Assembly (NCBI GenBank): GCA_025355165.1
Contig: JANYAD010000257.1
Span: 1-37,041, forward strand
Reading direction: 5' to 3'
Length of the DNA: 37,041 bases
Origin: Gammaproteobacteria bacterium
Lineage (GTDB): Bacteria > Pseudomonadota > Gammaproteobacteria > Steroidobacterales > Steroidobacteraceae
Each line of letters opens with the position of its first letter. The stretch's first letter is position 1. A model generated the notes under the pieces. It had not been told where the DNA came from and did not search any database. It worked only from the letters and a program-made list of their open reading frames with translations. Shown here one piece after another: positions 17,510-26,563 of this stretch. A program made the translations under genes and the position numbers.

Positions 17510-18174
17510 GTCTTGCCTCCCGCCGCCGCTGCCGGTGCCGGTGTGGCCGCACCCTTTTTCGGCGCCGTTTTCCCAGCCCCTTGATCTTCGATGTAGCGGT
17601 AAGTTTTTGCGGTCACGTCCATGGTCAAGTTGTCGTAGCCGCCCTTGGCATCCACCGGTGAAATTTGGATGTCATTTAAGGTCACGATGCGCGGCAATGC
17701 GGCGATGCCGCTCACGAATCTGCCAAAGTCGTGGTAGCTGCCGACCAGCTTGATTTTGATCGGCAGTTCCGCGTAGAAGCCGTTGCTCTTCTCACTTCCC
17801 GGCTGGAACAGCTTTTCCTGCAGGCCGGCTGCGAGACCGGTTTGTGAGATGTCGACCAAAAGATTGGGCACCTCGGTTTTACCGGGCAACTGGCGCAACA
17901 TCGCACCGAAGCTGCGCTCCATCTCACCGATTTGAGCCCGATACGCATCGAGATTCGCGGCGCGTTGCTGCTTGCTCTCAAATTGTGAGCGCAGGTCCAA
18001 TTCATCGGCTTCCGCTTTTTGCAGCAGCGGCCGATCATCGTTCCAGACGACGAGATACCAGCCGAGCGCCGCTACCACCGCAAAGCCTAGCACTACAAAG
18101 AATCCGCGCACCGCCACGGGCCAGCGCCCTACGTCGCGCGGATCGATAGTGCGGAGTTGATCGAAGAAGTTCAT
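17506..18174 (-). CDS. pilO: Type IV pilus assembly protein PilO
   Basis: Inner-membrane protein of 222 residues that pairs with PilN in the alignment complex. One membrane helix at about 23-44, a coiled coil at about 50-90, then the ferredoxin-like periplasmic domain with the family sequence ELPIKIKLVGSYHDFG. An Ala/Pro/Lys-rich tail (200-222) is longer than usual. Its ATG overlaps the pilN stop by 4 nt. Confidence 0.96.
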   Translation of the reverse strand: MNFFDQLRTIDPRDVGRWPVAVRGFFVVLGFAVVAALGWYLVVWNDDRPLLQKAEADELDLRSQFESKQQRAANLDAYRAQIGEMERSFGAMLRQLPGKTEVPNLLVDISQTGLAAGLQEKLFQPGSEKSNGFYAELPIKIKLVGSYHDFGRFVSGIAALPRIVTLNDIQISPVDAKGGYDNLTMDVTAKTYRYIEDQGAGKTAPKKGAATPAPAAAAGGKT

Positions 18175-18761
18175 TTCGTCGCAACCTTCTTAACCGTCGT
18201 TTCGCCGCCGTTTTCCACATCGACCCCGATCACATCGCTGCTGAGAGTGAAACTGGAGCCGCCGGTCGGAGAATCCTTGGAGGTCTCGACCACTTGCAGC
18301 TGCGGGTTATCCATCCAAGAGGAGGAATCGATATTGCGCATGAAGGTCGAAACGCGCGTGCTCGACTGGGCGACACCCTTCATTTCGAGCTTCTTTCCGT
18401 TCTCTTTGATCTGGGTCAGGTAAATGCCTTCCGGAACCGTTTTCACGAGCTCGTCGAACAGGTGCACGATCTCGGGGCGCTTGCGCTGCAATTTCTCGAT
18501 GATTTCCATGCGCGCCACCAGACGCTGTTTGCGATTCTCGAGATCTTGAATATCGGCGATCTGCGCATCGAGCTTGACTATCTCCTTCTTCAGAAGATTG
18601 TTCTTGGCGTTCTGCGAGTCGATCCAACTGCTGTAGAGCAGTTTGCCGCAGCCGACGAAGATGATACCGGCAATCGCCGCGCCGCCGACGGCGACCAGGA
18701 ATTCGCGCCGTCGAACCTTTCGTTCTTGTTCGCGCCAGGGAAGTAGATTGATACGCGGCAT
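18171..18761 (-). CDS. pilN: Type IV pilus assembly protein PilN
   Basis: Inner-membrane protein of 196 residues. The cytoplasmic N-terminus INLLPWRE (4-11) is the peptide that binds PilM. A membrane helix lies at about 22-44, a coiled coil at about 50-95 and the periplasmic domain after it (GIYLTQIKENGKKLEMKG). Nine bp after pilM and overlapping pilO. Confidence 0.97.
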   Translation of the reverse strand: MPRINLLPWREQERKVRRREFLVAVGGAAIAGIIFVGCGKLLYSSWIDSQNAKNNLLKKEIVKLDAQIADIQDLENRKQRLVARMEIIEKLQRKRPEIVHLFDELVKTVPEGIYLTQIKENGKKLEMKGVAQSSTRVSTFMRNIDSSSWMDNPQLQVVETSKDSPTGGSSFTLSSDVIGVDVENGGETTVKKVATK

Positions 18762-18770
18762 GGCTACTCT

Positions 18771-19835
18771 TTAGTCGAAGCTGCGCAGCGCTAGGCCGCA
18801 GGCTGTGAGTAATGCGGTGGCATCGCGCGCCACCGCTTGGGCTTTTGCCTTGGAAGACACTTTCATATTGCCGAGCGGATCGCCTTTGTCGGCCGGCACG
18901 CCGACGCGGCTCGAGATGACGTCGGCAACACCGGGAATATTCGCGCAACCGCCGCAGATCAAGATTTGATCCGGCTGTGCGCGCCCGCTACCCGAGGCTA
19001 AGTAAAACTGCAGGGAACGGCTCACTTGCTGAGTCATGTCGTCGATAAACGGATCCAAGACCTCGGGCTGGTAGTTGCTCGGCAGACCCCCTTCTTTCTT
19101 GGCGCGGCCGGCTTCTTCCATGCTCAATCCGTAGGTACGCATGATCTCCTCGGTTAGCTGCTGACCGCCGAAAGCAAAATCACGGGTGTAAATCACCCGC
19201 ATATCGCGCAGCACGCTGAAGGTGGTGCTGCTCGCACCGAAATCCACCACGGCGACAGTGCGGTCAAGACCGCCGTCGGGCATTTGGTGGCGCATCAATG
19301 CGCAGGCATTTTCCAGCGCGAAAGCCTCGACATCGACAAGGTGTGCGGTCAAGCCGGAGGCCTGAACGGCAGCCTGGCGCTGCTCCACGTTTTCGGTACG
19401 CGTCGCGACCAGCAGCACATCGAGCATGTCCGGGTCTTTTTCCGACGGTCCCACCACTTGGTAGTCGTAGCTGACTTCTTCCATCGGAAAGGGAATGTAC
19501 TGGTCTGCCTGCATCTCGACCTGGCCTTCCAGCTCGTTCTCCCCGAGATTCTTGGGCATCTGGATCACTTTGGTGATCGCAGCGTCGCCGCTGATGGCAA
19601 TGGCCGCAAGGCGGCTCTTGGCGCCGGAGCGCTTCACCGCACGGCGGATCGCCTCGCCAACTGCTTCCGCATCGACGATGGCTTTCTCGTTGATGGCGTT
19701 ATGCGGCGTAGGCTCGGCGGCATAAGACTCAACGCGATACTGGCCACCCGACATCGTCAGCTCAATAAGCTTTACCGATGAAGTGGTTATGTCAAGTCCC
19801 AGAAGCGGACGATATCTTTTTCCTAACGACCACAC
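18771..19835 (-). CDS. pilM: Type IV pilus assembly ATPase-like protein PilM
   Basis: Cytoplasmic actin/FtsA-like protein of 354 residues that binds PilN. Nucleotide-binding motifs LLGLDITTSSVKLIEL (11-26), VDFGASSTTFSV and the late ICGGCANIPG glycine loop are present. It starts with GTG at 19835 and has GGGA about 9 nt upstream. First gene of the pil operon, divergent from mrcA across a 383-bp gap. A weak promoter candidate (TTGCTA, 17 bp, TACTCT) lies on the minus strand at about 19870-19910. Confidence 0.97.
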   Translation of the reverse strand: MWSLGKRYRPLLGLDITTSSVKLIELTMSGGQYRVESYAAEPTPHNAINEKAIVDAEAVGEAIRRAVKRSGAKSRLAAIAISGDAAITKVIQMPKNLGENELEGQVEMQADQYIPFPMEEVSYDYQVVGPSEKDPDMLDVLLVATRTENVEQRQAAVQASGLTAHLVDVEAFALENACALMRHQMPDGGLDRTVAVVDFGASSTTFSVLRDMRVIYTRDFAFGGQQLTEEIMRTYGLSMEEAGRAKKEGGLPSNYQPEVLDPFIDDMTQQVSRSLQFYLASGSGRAQPDQILICGGCANIPGVADVISSRVGVPADKGDPLGNMKVSSKAKAQAVARDATALLTACGLALRSFD

Positions 19836-19936
19836 AGATTTTTTCCCTTTTTGCTCAATACCTTGTAGGTCGAATCCGGCACGAGAGTAGCCATGAGCCG
19901 CGAACTTAGCAAGAAACTGTTAAATAGAACGTGAAG

Positions 19937-20020
19937 CTACTCACGGTACGTGCCGGGTGGGCATCCGAAGCCGGCCACGTGCGACTCCGGGCGGCGGTTT
20001 CCTGGCCTTCGAGGTGGCAT
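19937..20020 (-). CDS. Possible 27-residue small ORF, second of a tandem pair
   Basis: It begins with an ATG that immediately follows, in the same frame, the stop of the 20-residue ORF at 20083-20021. The peptide is rich in Pro, Arg and Gly and ends AGFGCPPGTYRE. No ribosome site of its own, so it would need reinitiation or readthrough of TAA. Translation is unproven; it could be a degenerate remnant. Confidence 0.2.
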   Translation of the reverse strand: MPPRRPGNRRPESHVAGFGCPPGTYRE

Positions 20021-20083
20021 TTACTCATCCGTTAAGACCTCAGCCTGCGTCAGGCCGCGAGTTCGGTTAATCTGATCGTTCAT
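20021..20083 (-). CDS. Possible 20-residue small ORF upstream of pilM
   Basis: ATG with AAAGGA 9 nt upstream, followed by 19 codons and TAA. The peptide starts MNDQINRTRG and ends AEVLTDE. The codons for Gly-Leu-Thr-Gln-Ala form a perfect GCCTG-CGT-CAGGC hairpin in DNA. The good ribosome site is the only positive sign; composition is not decisive. Confidence 0.3.
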   Translation of the reverse strand: MNDQINRTRGLTQAEVLTDE

Positions 20084-20218
20084 GCACCGTATCCTTTCAA
20101 GGGGCGCCCTTTCCGATATCAGCGCTCTTGCGTCCCCATCTTTCGATGAGTGCGCCCACCTCACCGGCGGTAATATGAAGCTCATGTCCACCGGCGCAAT
20201 AAGTTAGAACGGTTTTCT

Positions 20219-22672
20219 GTGGCCAGACGTTACCTAGTTCTCATCTCAAGAATTTGTGCAGTTTTAGTTGGCGTAATAGCGCTAATCGCCTTCGCAAACG
20301 TATGTGCTTATGTTTACTTGAGGCCCGCCTTGCCGGATGTGGGGAGCCTCAGGGAGGTGCAGCTGCAGGTACCGCTGCGCATTTACTCCCGCGACGGCAA
20401 GCTGATCCAGTCGATCGGCGAGCAACGTCGAATTCCGGTGCGCTACGAACAATTGCCCAAGAAATTGGTGCAAGCGTTCCTGGCGACCGAGGACGATCGG
20501 TTCTTCAGGCATCACGGGGTGGACTGGCAGGGAATTTTGCGCGCCGCCGTGGCCAATCTCAAAGCGGGCGGCATACGGCAGGGCGCCAGTACCATCACCA
20601 TGCAGGTGTCGCGGGACATGTTCTTGACACCGCGCCGCGACATGAAACGTAAGATGAGCGAGATCTACATTTCTCTGTTGATGGAAGCGGAATTCACCAA
20701 GGAGGAAATATTCTCCTTGTATGTGAACAAGATTTTCCTCGGTCAGCGCTCATACGGCGTGGGGGCGGCTGCCGAGGTGTATTTTGGCAAAACGATCGAT
20801 CAGCTGAGCCTGGCCGAGACGGCCACCTTGGCCGGAATCCCCACCGCGCCGTCGATGGTCAATCCGGTGGCCAGCGCTGAAGCGGCCAAGATTCGACGCG
20901 CGCACGTGCTCGGTCGAATGCTGGAACTGGGCTATATCACCCAGGCTGAGTACGAGCAGGCCAAGACCAGTTCGATGGAATCGCGGCTGCACGGCGCCTC
21001 CATCGAGGTGGACGCGCCCTACCTAGCGGAAATGGTGCGCAACGACATGCAGAATAAGTATGGCGATGCCGTCTACACCGCCGGCTACAAGGTGTACACC
21101 ACGCTCGATTCCCGCCAGCAGGCCGCCGGTACCGTCGCCCTGCGTACCGGGTTGTTGGAATACGACCGGCGCCATGGCTTTCGGGGTGCGACCGCGAGAG
21201 TCGACATGTCCAAGATTTCGACGCCTGGGCAATTCGACGCACAGCTCGACGAATTTCCCGTCATCGGCGGCCTGAAACCGGCGATCGTCGAAAAAGTCGA
21301 GGGTAGAACTGCCAGGATATACGTCAAGGATCTAGGTTGGGTGAGCCTGCCTTGGGAGAAACTGTCTTGGGCCCGGCGTGAGTTGCCGGATGAGAAGGTC
21401 GATCGCGCACCCAGCGAGGCCTCAGAAATCCTGGCGCGCGGCGATGTCATCTACACCGTCGGCCGCTCGCCGGAGTCCGTGCTGTTCGTTCAAGCACCCG
21501 AGGCACAAAGCGCTCTGGTGGCGGTGGATCCCCGCGACGGGGCGATCACCGCGCTGGTGGGCGGCTTCGATTTCTTCCAGAGCAAGTACAACCGCGTGGT
21601 GCAAGCGCGCCGGCAGCCCGGCTCGGGATTCAAGCCCTTCATCTATGCAGCGGCCTTCGACAAGGGATACACGCCCGCCAGCGTGGTGGTGGATGCACCG
21701 GTGGTCATCGACGATGAAGGCAAGGAACAGGCTTGGCGGCCAAAGGAATTCGAAAGCAAGTTTGCAGGACCCGTCCGGCTGCGCGAGGCGCTGGCGTTTT
21801 CTAAAAACTTGGTATCGGTGCGCCTGATGCGCGCCATCGGCGGTGAATACACCCGTAATTATGTCACTCGCTTCGGTTTCGACAAGTCGCAGCTCCCGGA
21901 TGACCTCACTCTCGCGCTGGGCACAGCCGAATTGAGCCCTCTGCAGGTGGCTATCGGTTACTCCACCTTTGCCAATGGCGGATTCAAGGTCACTTCCTAT
22001 TACATCGATCGCATCGAAGATGCCGGGGGCAAAATATTGCAAAAGGCCGATCCGGCCATTGCCTGCCCCCAATGCGGCCGTGCCATCGATGCACCCACGC
22101 CTCGCAGCATGGCGGCGAGCGCGGCACGCGGCGGCGCGCTGGACGAGGCCTCACATGATGGTAAGACGTTGATTTCAGTCAAGAATCTAGCGCCACAGAT
22201 CATTCGGCCGCAGATCGCCTACCTGCTGGCGGACATGATGAGGGACGTCATTCGCCGCGGCACCGGCCAGCGTGCGCGCACGCTCAACCGCGAAGATATC
22301 GCCGGAAAGACTGGAACCAGCAACGAGGCGCATGACACGTGGTTCAACGGCTTCAACGGCGATGTGGTTACGAGCGTATGGGTTGGATTCGATTCCGATC
22401 GCTCCTTGGGCGAAGGCGAGCAAGGCGGGCGTACGGCGATACCGGCCTGGACTTACTTCATGCACACCGCGCTGGAAGGCTCACCCCTGCGTGCCGTACC
22501 AGTACCCGAGGGCATCGTCAGCGTCCGAATTTCGCCAAAGAGCGGCTTGCTCGCGAGCGCGGATGACCCCAATGGCATCATGGAAAAATTCATCGAGGGC
22601 AACTTGCCCAAGGCTGAACTGTACGAGGGGCAGAACACGAACAACCCCGAGAGCGAGAAACCCTTATTTTAG
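20219..22672 (+). CDS. mrcA: Penicillin-binding protein 1A (bifunctional class A PBP)
   Basis: Polymerises and cross-links peptidoglycan in the periplasm; 817 residues with an N-terminal anchor helix (about 8-34). The glycosyltransferase domain has catalytic E91 in ATEDDRFF and the QGASTITMQV motif at 121-130. An OB-like insert spans about 320-420. The transpeptidase domain has S469-G-F-K472, S528-K-N530 and K697-T-G-T700. A CPQCG pair (C616, C619) lies between the last two motifs. The GTG at 20219 has only a weak ribosome site, but it is needed to include the helix. Divergent from pilM, the conserved gammaproteobacterial arrangement. Confidence 0.96.
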   Translation: MARRYLVLISRICAVLVGVIALIAFANVCAYVYLRPALPDVGSLREVQLQVPLRIYSRDGKLIQSIGEQRRIPVRYEQLPKKLVQAFLATEDDRFFRHHGVDWQGILRAAVANLKAGGIRQGASTITMQVSRDMFLTPRRDMKRKMSEIYISLLMEAEFTKEEIFSLYVNKIFLGQRSYGVGAAAEVYFGKTIDQLSLAETATLAGIPTAPSMVNPVASAEAAKIRRAHVLGRMLELGYITQAEYEQAKTSSMESRLHGASIEVDAPYLAEMVRNDMQNKYGDAVYTAGYKVYTTLDSRQQAAGTVALRTGLLEYDRRHGFRGATARVDMSKISTPGQFDAQLDEFPVIGGLKPAIVEKVEGRTARIYVKDLGWVSLPWEKLSWARRELPDEKVDRAPSEASEILARGDVIYTVGRSPESVLFVQAPEAQSALVAVDPRDGAITALVGGFDFFQSKYNRVVQARRQPGSGFKPFIYAAAFDKGYTPASVVVDAPVVIDDEGKEQAWRPKEFESKFAGPVRLREALAFSKNLVSVRLMRAIGGEYTRNYVTRFGFDKSQLPDDLTLALGTAELSPLQVAIGYSTFANGGFKVTSYYIDRIEDAGGKILQKADPAIACPQCGRAIDAPTPRSMAASAARGGALDEASHDGKTLISVKNLAPQIIRPQIAYLLADMMRDVIRRGTGQRARTLNREDIAGKTGTSNEAHDTWFNGFNGDVVTSVWVGFDSDRSLGEGEQGGRTAIPAWTYFMHTALEGSPLRAVPVPEGIVSVRISPKSGLLASADDPNGIMEKFIEGNLPKAELYEGQNTNNPESEKPLF

Positions 22673-22681
22673 GAGCCTGCG

Positions 22682-23293
22682 ATGCCTAAGAGATATTCGC
22701 AGCGTGCCGAAGATCTGCGCCGCGCTCTCGCGCAAGAGGCTGCAAGAATCATGGCCGAGCATGGCATTGAAGACTTCTTGCAAGCCAAGCGCAAAGCTGC
22801 GGATCGCCTTGGCGTCAATGACGTGGCGGTGCTGCCGAAGAATATCGAAATCGAGGATGCGCTGCGCGCGCATCAGCGCCTATTCGGGCGCGATAGCCAT
22901 GACCATACTCTGAAGGAACAGCGGCGCATCGCCCTGGAAACCATGCGGATTTTGGCGCAGTTTCAGCCTCGATTGGTCGGCTCGGTGCTCACCGGGACGG
23001 CGACGAATTACAGCGACATCAATTTGCACTTGTTCGCCGACAGGTCGGAGTCAGTCGCCATCCACCTGTTCGAGATCGGCGTACCCCATGAATTCTATGA
23101 GCGGCGCGTCAAAATGGATGCGGAGCGCAGCATCAATTACCCGGCACTGCGGTTCGAGGCCAACGGCCGCAGCGTCGATGCGACGGTTTTCCCCATTGAC
23201 GGCATCCGCCAGTCGCCCTACTCGCCCGTTGACGGCCGCCCGATGAAGCGCGCCGATGCGCGCGAAGTTGCCGAGCTGATCGACGCGGATTAG
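22682..23293 (+). CDS. Conserved protein with a degenerate nucleotidyltransferase-like fold
   Basis: A 203-residue soluble protein, 9 bp after mrcA on the same strand, with AGGAG 6 nt before its ATG. The N-terminal half (1-95) is helical and highly charged. The core resembles the minimal nucleotidyltransferase pattern: G100-S101, ten residues, D112-I-N114, and a third acidic residue D166 in SVDATVF. The second metal aspartate of a normal enzyme is replaced by N114, so catalysis is doubtful. The family is known to me only as hypothetical. Position after mrcA hints at an envelope or housekeeping role; this is inference. Confidence 0.8.
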   Translation: MPKRYSQRAEDLRRALAQEAARIMAEHGIEDFLQAKRKAADRLGVNDVAVLPKNIEIEDALRAHQRLFGRDSHDHTLKEQRRIALETMRILAQFQPRLVGSVLTGTATNYSDINLHLFADRSESVAIHLFEIGVPHEFYERRVKMDAERSINYPALRFEANGRSVDATVFPIDGIRQSPYSPVDGRPMKRADAREVAELIDAD

Positions 23294-23299
23294 CGGCTG

Positions 23300-24859
23300 C
23301 TAGTTAGCCGTCTTGGGCTGCCACACCGCCATCATGTCCGGCGAGCCCTGCGCGCGCACGCCGTTGTCGGTCAAGATCTCATCCGTCGCGCCCATCGCGG
23401 CGGTGCGCGAGAACACCAAGGCTTCTCCGCCCTTGCTGCCAAATTCGATGGTGACGAACGGGTCCTTCAAGTCGCGCAGTACCGTCACCAGGTGCTTGAG
23501 GCTCTTGATGGGCGTGGCGTTGATCGAATACACCACCGCGCCGGTGGGATTGCCATAACCGTTGGCCAATTTATGCGGAAAGAAGGGTGAGGAGATAATC
23601 ACCAGCTCTTCGAGGTCATCAGTGGGCGTATCGAAGGCGCGGGTGATCAGCGGACTCTTCACGTAGCCCAAGATCCGTAGCAAATTCGCGTTGTTTTCGA
23701 ATAACGACAAAAATTGACGCGTGGCACGCGAAAACACCATTGGGCCATAGACGAAGTACGAGGGGTACTCGCCATGCAGGTCGGGGGCGAGCGTCGGCCG
23801 TTGTGCAAACACCGGCAGTTCAATCTTGAGGCTTTTGCCGCTGCGAACCACGGTCAGCGGCACCTGGTCGTCCTTGGCCAATCGTTGAATCATGTACGAA
23901 AAACTGACGCGTAAGTCCTTGTCGATTTTGACCATGCCTTGATTATCGATCGGCGTATCGCCAATCCGCGTGATCACGTCCCACTCTTTCAAGGGATAAG
24001 CGGTATCCGCTTTGTCGGGCCGGTGCACCACCATCCCCTCGACGCCCTTGTCGAGCTTCAGGAACTCGCGCAGCGCCGGATTCTCCAGCGTCTGCAAGTC
24101 ATCGTACATGGCGGGCTTGCCATCATAATGGCCGTCCGAAATGTCCTTCAGGAACAATTCAACTTCTTCATTCGGGATGATGTATCCAATATTCTGGCTG
24201 TCGCCTCCGAGCCGGCTGAAAGCCAGGCCGATCATTTTGTCACCGGCGATCGCCGGTCCGCCGCTGTTGCCGGGGTTGATGGCCGCATCGATCTGGATGC
24301 GCAATCCGGAGACCGGATAGTTGTAGGACGCGAATTCAATGCGCGACACGATGCCCTTGGTGATGGAGAGCGAGGATCCGCCGGTCGGAAATCCATACGC
24401 CAGCACCGGATCCTTGATCTGCGGCAGCTTGCTGGCGCGCGCCACCGGCGGATGGCTGTCGAAAAAGCTCGGATCATCGAGCTGCAACACCGCGAGGTCG
24501 ATCCCGGGCGCGACGGCGAGCACGGTTGCCGACACTTTATCGCCGGCCGCATTGGCCTGAATCTGCACTTGGCTGGCATAAAGCACCGCGTGGGCGTTCG
24601 TCAAAATGCGCTTGCCCTCGATCACCACCCCCGAGGCGGTTGCCTCGCTCGGGGCTTGTTTGGTCCACGGCTTGAACGGATCCGGATAGCGCATCGTCGA
24701 GAAGATTTTGACCACCGAAATTTCCAGCGCGGGCGCCTGGAGGGGATCGGCGGCGCGCGTCGCAGCCAGCGCGCCGGCGCCCGGTGCGGCACCGGCCAAT
24801 ATGGCGCCGCTCAACCACACACCCATCGCAGAAAGAGCTATTTGCTTGCAACGTTCCAT
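23300..24859 (-). CDS. Deg-type trypsin-like serine protease with PDZ domain
   Basis: Exported protease of 519 residues. A signal peptide covers about 1-37 (ALAATRAADP). The catalytic triad is H90 (TNAHAV), D121 (GIDLAVLQ) and S199 (GNSGGP), matching the HtrA/Deg fold. A PDZ domain follows at about 265-350 (GMVVHRPDKADTAYPLKEWDVITRIGDTPI), then a C-terminal region (360-500) that looks like a degenerate second PDZ. The layout is closer to the plant DEGP/Deg-like branch than to E. coli DegP. It is the third gene behind gltA, 15 bp after the quinoprotein, with a poor ribosome site. Confidence 0.88.
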   Translation of the reverse strand: MERCKQIALSAMGVWLSGAILAGAAPGAGALAATRAADPLQAPALEISVVKIFSTMRYPDPFKPWTKQAPSEATASGVVIEGKRILTNAHAVLYASQVQIQANAAGDKVSATVLAVAPGIDLAVLQLDDPSFFDSHPPVARASKLPQIKDPVLAYGFPTGGSSLSITKGIVSRIEFASYNYPVSGLRIQIDAAINPGNSGGPAIAGDKMIGLAFSRLGGDSQNIGYIIPNEEVELFLKDISDGHYDGKPAMYDDLQTLENPALREFLKLDKGVEGMVVHRPDKADTAYPLKEWDVITRIGDTPIDNQGMVKIDKDLRVSFSYMIQRLAKDDQVPLTVVRSGKSLKIELPVFAQRPTLAPDLHGEYPSYFVYGPMVFSRATRQFLSLFENNANLLRILGYVKSPLITRAFDTPTDDLEELVIISSPFFPHKLANGYGNPTGAVVYSINATPIKSLKHLVTVLRDLKDPFVTIEFGSKGGEALVFSRTAAMGATDEILTDNGVRAQGSPDMMAVWQPKTAN

Positions 24860-24874
24860 GAATATTTATTCGTC

Positions 24875-26560
24875 CTATTTTCCGTCGACTGAAAATGCCA
24901 GCAACGTATTGCCTGAATTAATGTAAACGCTGCCGTTCACGATGGTGGCGCCGCCGTGGTCCAACGGCCCACCCTTCGCCTGCACGCCGTTTTGCGTTTG
25001 GAATGACTTTGCGGTGTCAAAATCCCAGAGAATCTTGCCATCGATGGTTGAATAGACGCGTAGATGCCCGTCCAAAGATCCTGAAAATACGCTGCCTGGG
25101 ATGACGGTGACCGCCTGCGACTGGCCATGGGAACAGGATCCTTCACTCCAAGAACATGCCGGCGCAGGTGCCGGCGCGTGCCAGCGAGGAATGCCGGTTT
25201 TAGGATCGAGGGCCCACAAGCTTCCGGTCGGATTGCCGGGCTGTGCCAGATTTCCCGACAGCCCCACATAGAGACTGCGGTGATCTATCGCCATTCCCGA
25301 CCCGATGCCGCCGCTGTCGGCGCCCGCGACGTCAGGCGGCCCCACGCTGGAAGCGGCCGGCGCTCCAGGGCCTGCGCCAGGCGCAGCGCCGCTCACGGAC
25401 GGCCGCGCCCCGATGCGCGTTTGCCAAAGAATTTCACCGCCCTGGTCAGGATCGAGTCCGTACACCACGCCTGAGATTTGCCCGGCCAGTAAAATGTCAT
25501 GGCCGCTCGGCAAGGTGCGCAGCACCGGAGGGCTGCTGAAGCCGCTCAGGGCAACTTGACCTTGCACCGTCAGCTGTTTGACCCAGCGCAGTTTGCCATC
25601 GCTCAAGTCGAAAGCCGCAATGGCATCGGTGAGCGATTGCTCCACAACGCTCGCCGAACCGCCGGTCCCCACATACAGAACACCGCGCTTCGCATCGATG
25701 GCGGGCGATGACGCGATAGCCGCTCCGGCCGGCCCGAATTGTTGGACGCCGGCGCTGTTGGGATGCGTAGCCTGCGGAACCGTGAGCACGGTGAAGCTTT
25801 TCCAGAGCAGGTGCCCGCTGGCGATGTCGATGGCAGCCACGCTGCCGCGAAACGTGCAGCAGCTGTAATTGGCATTCGAGGAGTTCTTCTCGTCATTCGA
25901 CCCGACGGCGACATACAGCCGGTCGTTGTACAGCGTGGGCGCGCCCACAATACGCGCCGAGGGATGGGTGTCGACTTGAACCCGCCACAAGAGCGTGCCT
26001 TTTTGGGCATCGAGCGCGTAAACCGCGCCGCTGTCGTCGCCGAAGAATGCGGCACTCGGCGCCTTGATGACATCCAGGTGAGCAAGCGTTCGCTTCAATT
26101 TCTTGGGAATCGCGGCGCGCTTGGGCAGGCCTAGCTCTCCGATGGCGACGGCAGTTCGGCTTGCGGCGGGCGCATCGTAAGTCCAATAGGTGCACCCGGT
26201 TTTGGCATCGAGCGCGTAAATGCGGCCCGAGGAGCTGGTGAGAAATAATCTGCCATCCACCATGGTGGGCTGGCCGAACTCGCCCGCGCTCTGATATCCA
26301 TACGCCCATTTCAAGGCCAGTTTCGGCACATCGACGACGCGAATCGCCGGCTCTGGTTGATATCGACTGTTGTTGAGGTCTCGACCCCAGCCGTTCCATT
26401 GCGCACTGCCGACCGCGACCGGTTCCGCGCGTGTCTGGCACAGATTTCTCTCCGTGGTCAAGGCCGCAGGGTTAGGTGGCGGGGTATCGCCTGCCGCTTG
26501 GCTGGCCGCGGCCAGCACTAAAGCCGACGCGCACAGGGAGAGCTTGATGAAGGCCCGCAT
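24875..26560 (-). CDS. PQQ-type beta-propeller protein, polyvinyl-alcohol-dehydrogenase-like
   Basis: Exported quinoprotein of 561 residues with a signal peptide (1-23). Repeated propeller blades are visible as GRIYALDAKTGCTYW, GAVYALDAQKGTLLW and GSVAAIDIASGHLLW. The vicinal cysteines C234-C235 in YSCCTFRGSVAAID match the PQQ-alcohol-dehydrogenase disulfide ring and specifically the polyvinyl alcohol dehydrogenase signature. There is no CxxCH, so no haem-c domain; an external cytochrome would have to accept electrons. A Gly/Ala/Pro insert (about 385-410) is low in complexity. The ATG is 3 nt after the gltA stop. Substrate is unproven. Confidence 0.85.
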   Translation of the reverse strand: MRAFIKLSLCASALVLAAASQAAGDTPPPNPAALTTERNLCQTRAEPVAVGSAQWNGWGRDLNNSRYQPEPAIRVVDVPKLALKWAYGYQSAGEFGQPTMVDGRLFLTSSSGRIYALDAKTGCTYWTYDAPAASRTAVAIGELGLPKRAAIPKKLKRTLAHLDVIKAPSAAFFGDDSGAVYALDAQKGTLLWRVQVDTHPSARIVGAPTLYNDRLYVAVGSNDEKNSSNANYSCCTFRGSVAAIDIASGHLLWKSFTVLTVPQATHPNSAGVQQFGPAGAAIASSPAIDAKRGVLYVGTGGSASVVEQSLTDAIAAFDLSDGKLRWVKQLTVQGQVALSGFSSPPVLRTLPSGHDILLAGQISGVVYGLDPDQGGEILWQTRIGARPSVSGAAPGAGPGAPAASSVGPPDVAGADSGGIGSGMAIDHRSLYVGLSGNLAQPGNPTGSLWALDPKTGIPRWHAPAPAPACSWSEGSCSHGQSQAVTVIPGSVFSGSLDGHLRVYSTIDGKILWDFDTAKSFQTQNGVQAKGGPLDHGGATIVNGSVYINSGNTLLAFSVDGK

Positions 26561-26563
26561 CGA

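Larger units (their letters stand above)
19836..20218. other. Divergent intergenic region between pilM and mrcA
   Basis: This 383-bp gap must hold the promoters of the pil operon and mrcA. It also contains two tandem small ORFs on the minus strand (20083-19937), a direct repeat CACCGGCG at 20162-20169 and 20189-20196, and a possible -10 TAATAT at 20171-20176 for mrcA. I found no sigma-54 site, riboswitch or tRNA. The tandem ORFs would lie in the leader if the pil transcript starts upstream of 20083. Confidence 0.7.

Noticed and set aside
19869-19896. tRNA-like GGTCGAATCC followed by CCA in the pilM leader
   Set aside because: The T-arm stem does not close beyond two base pairs and no acceptor, D or anticodon arm can be found.
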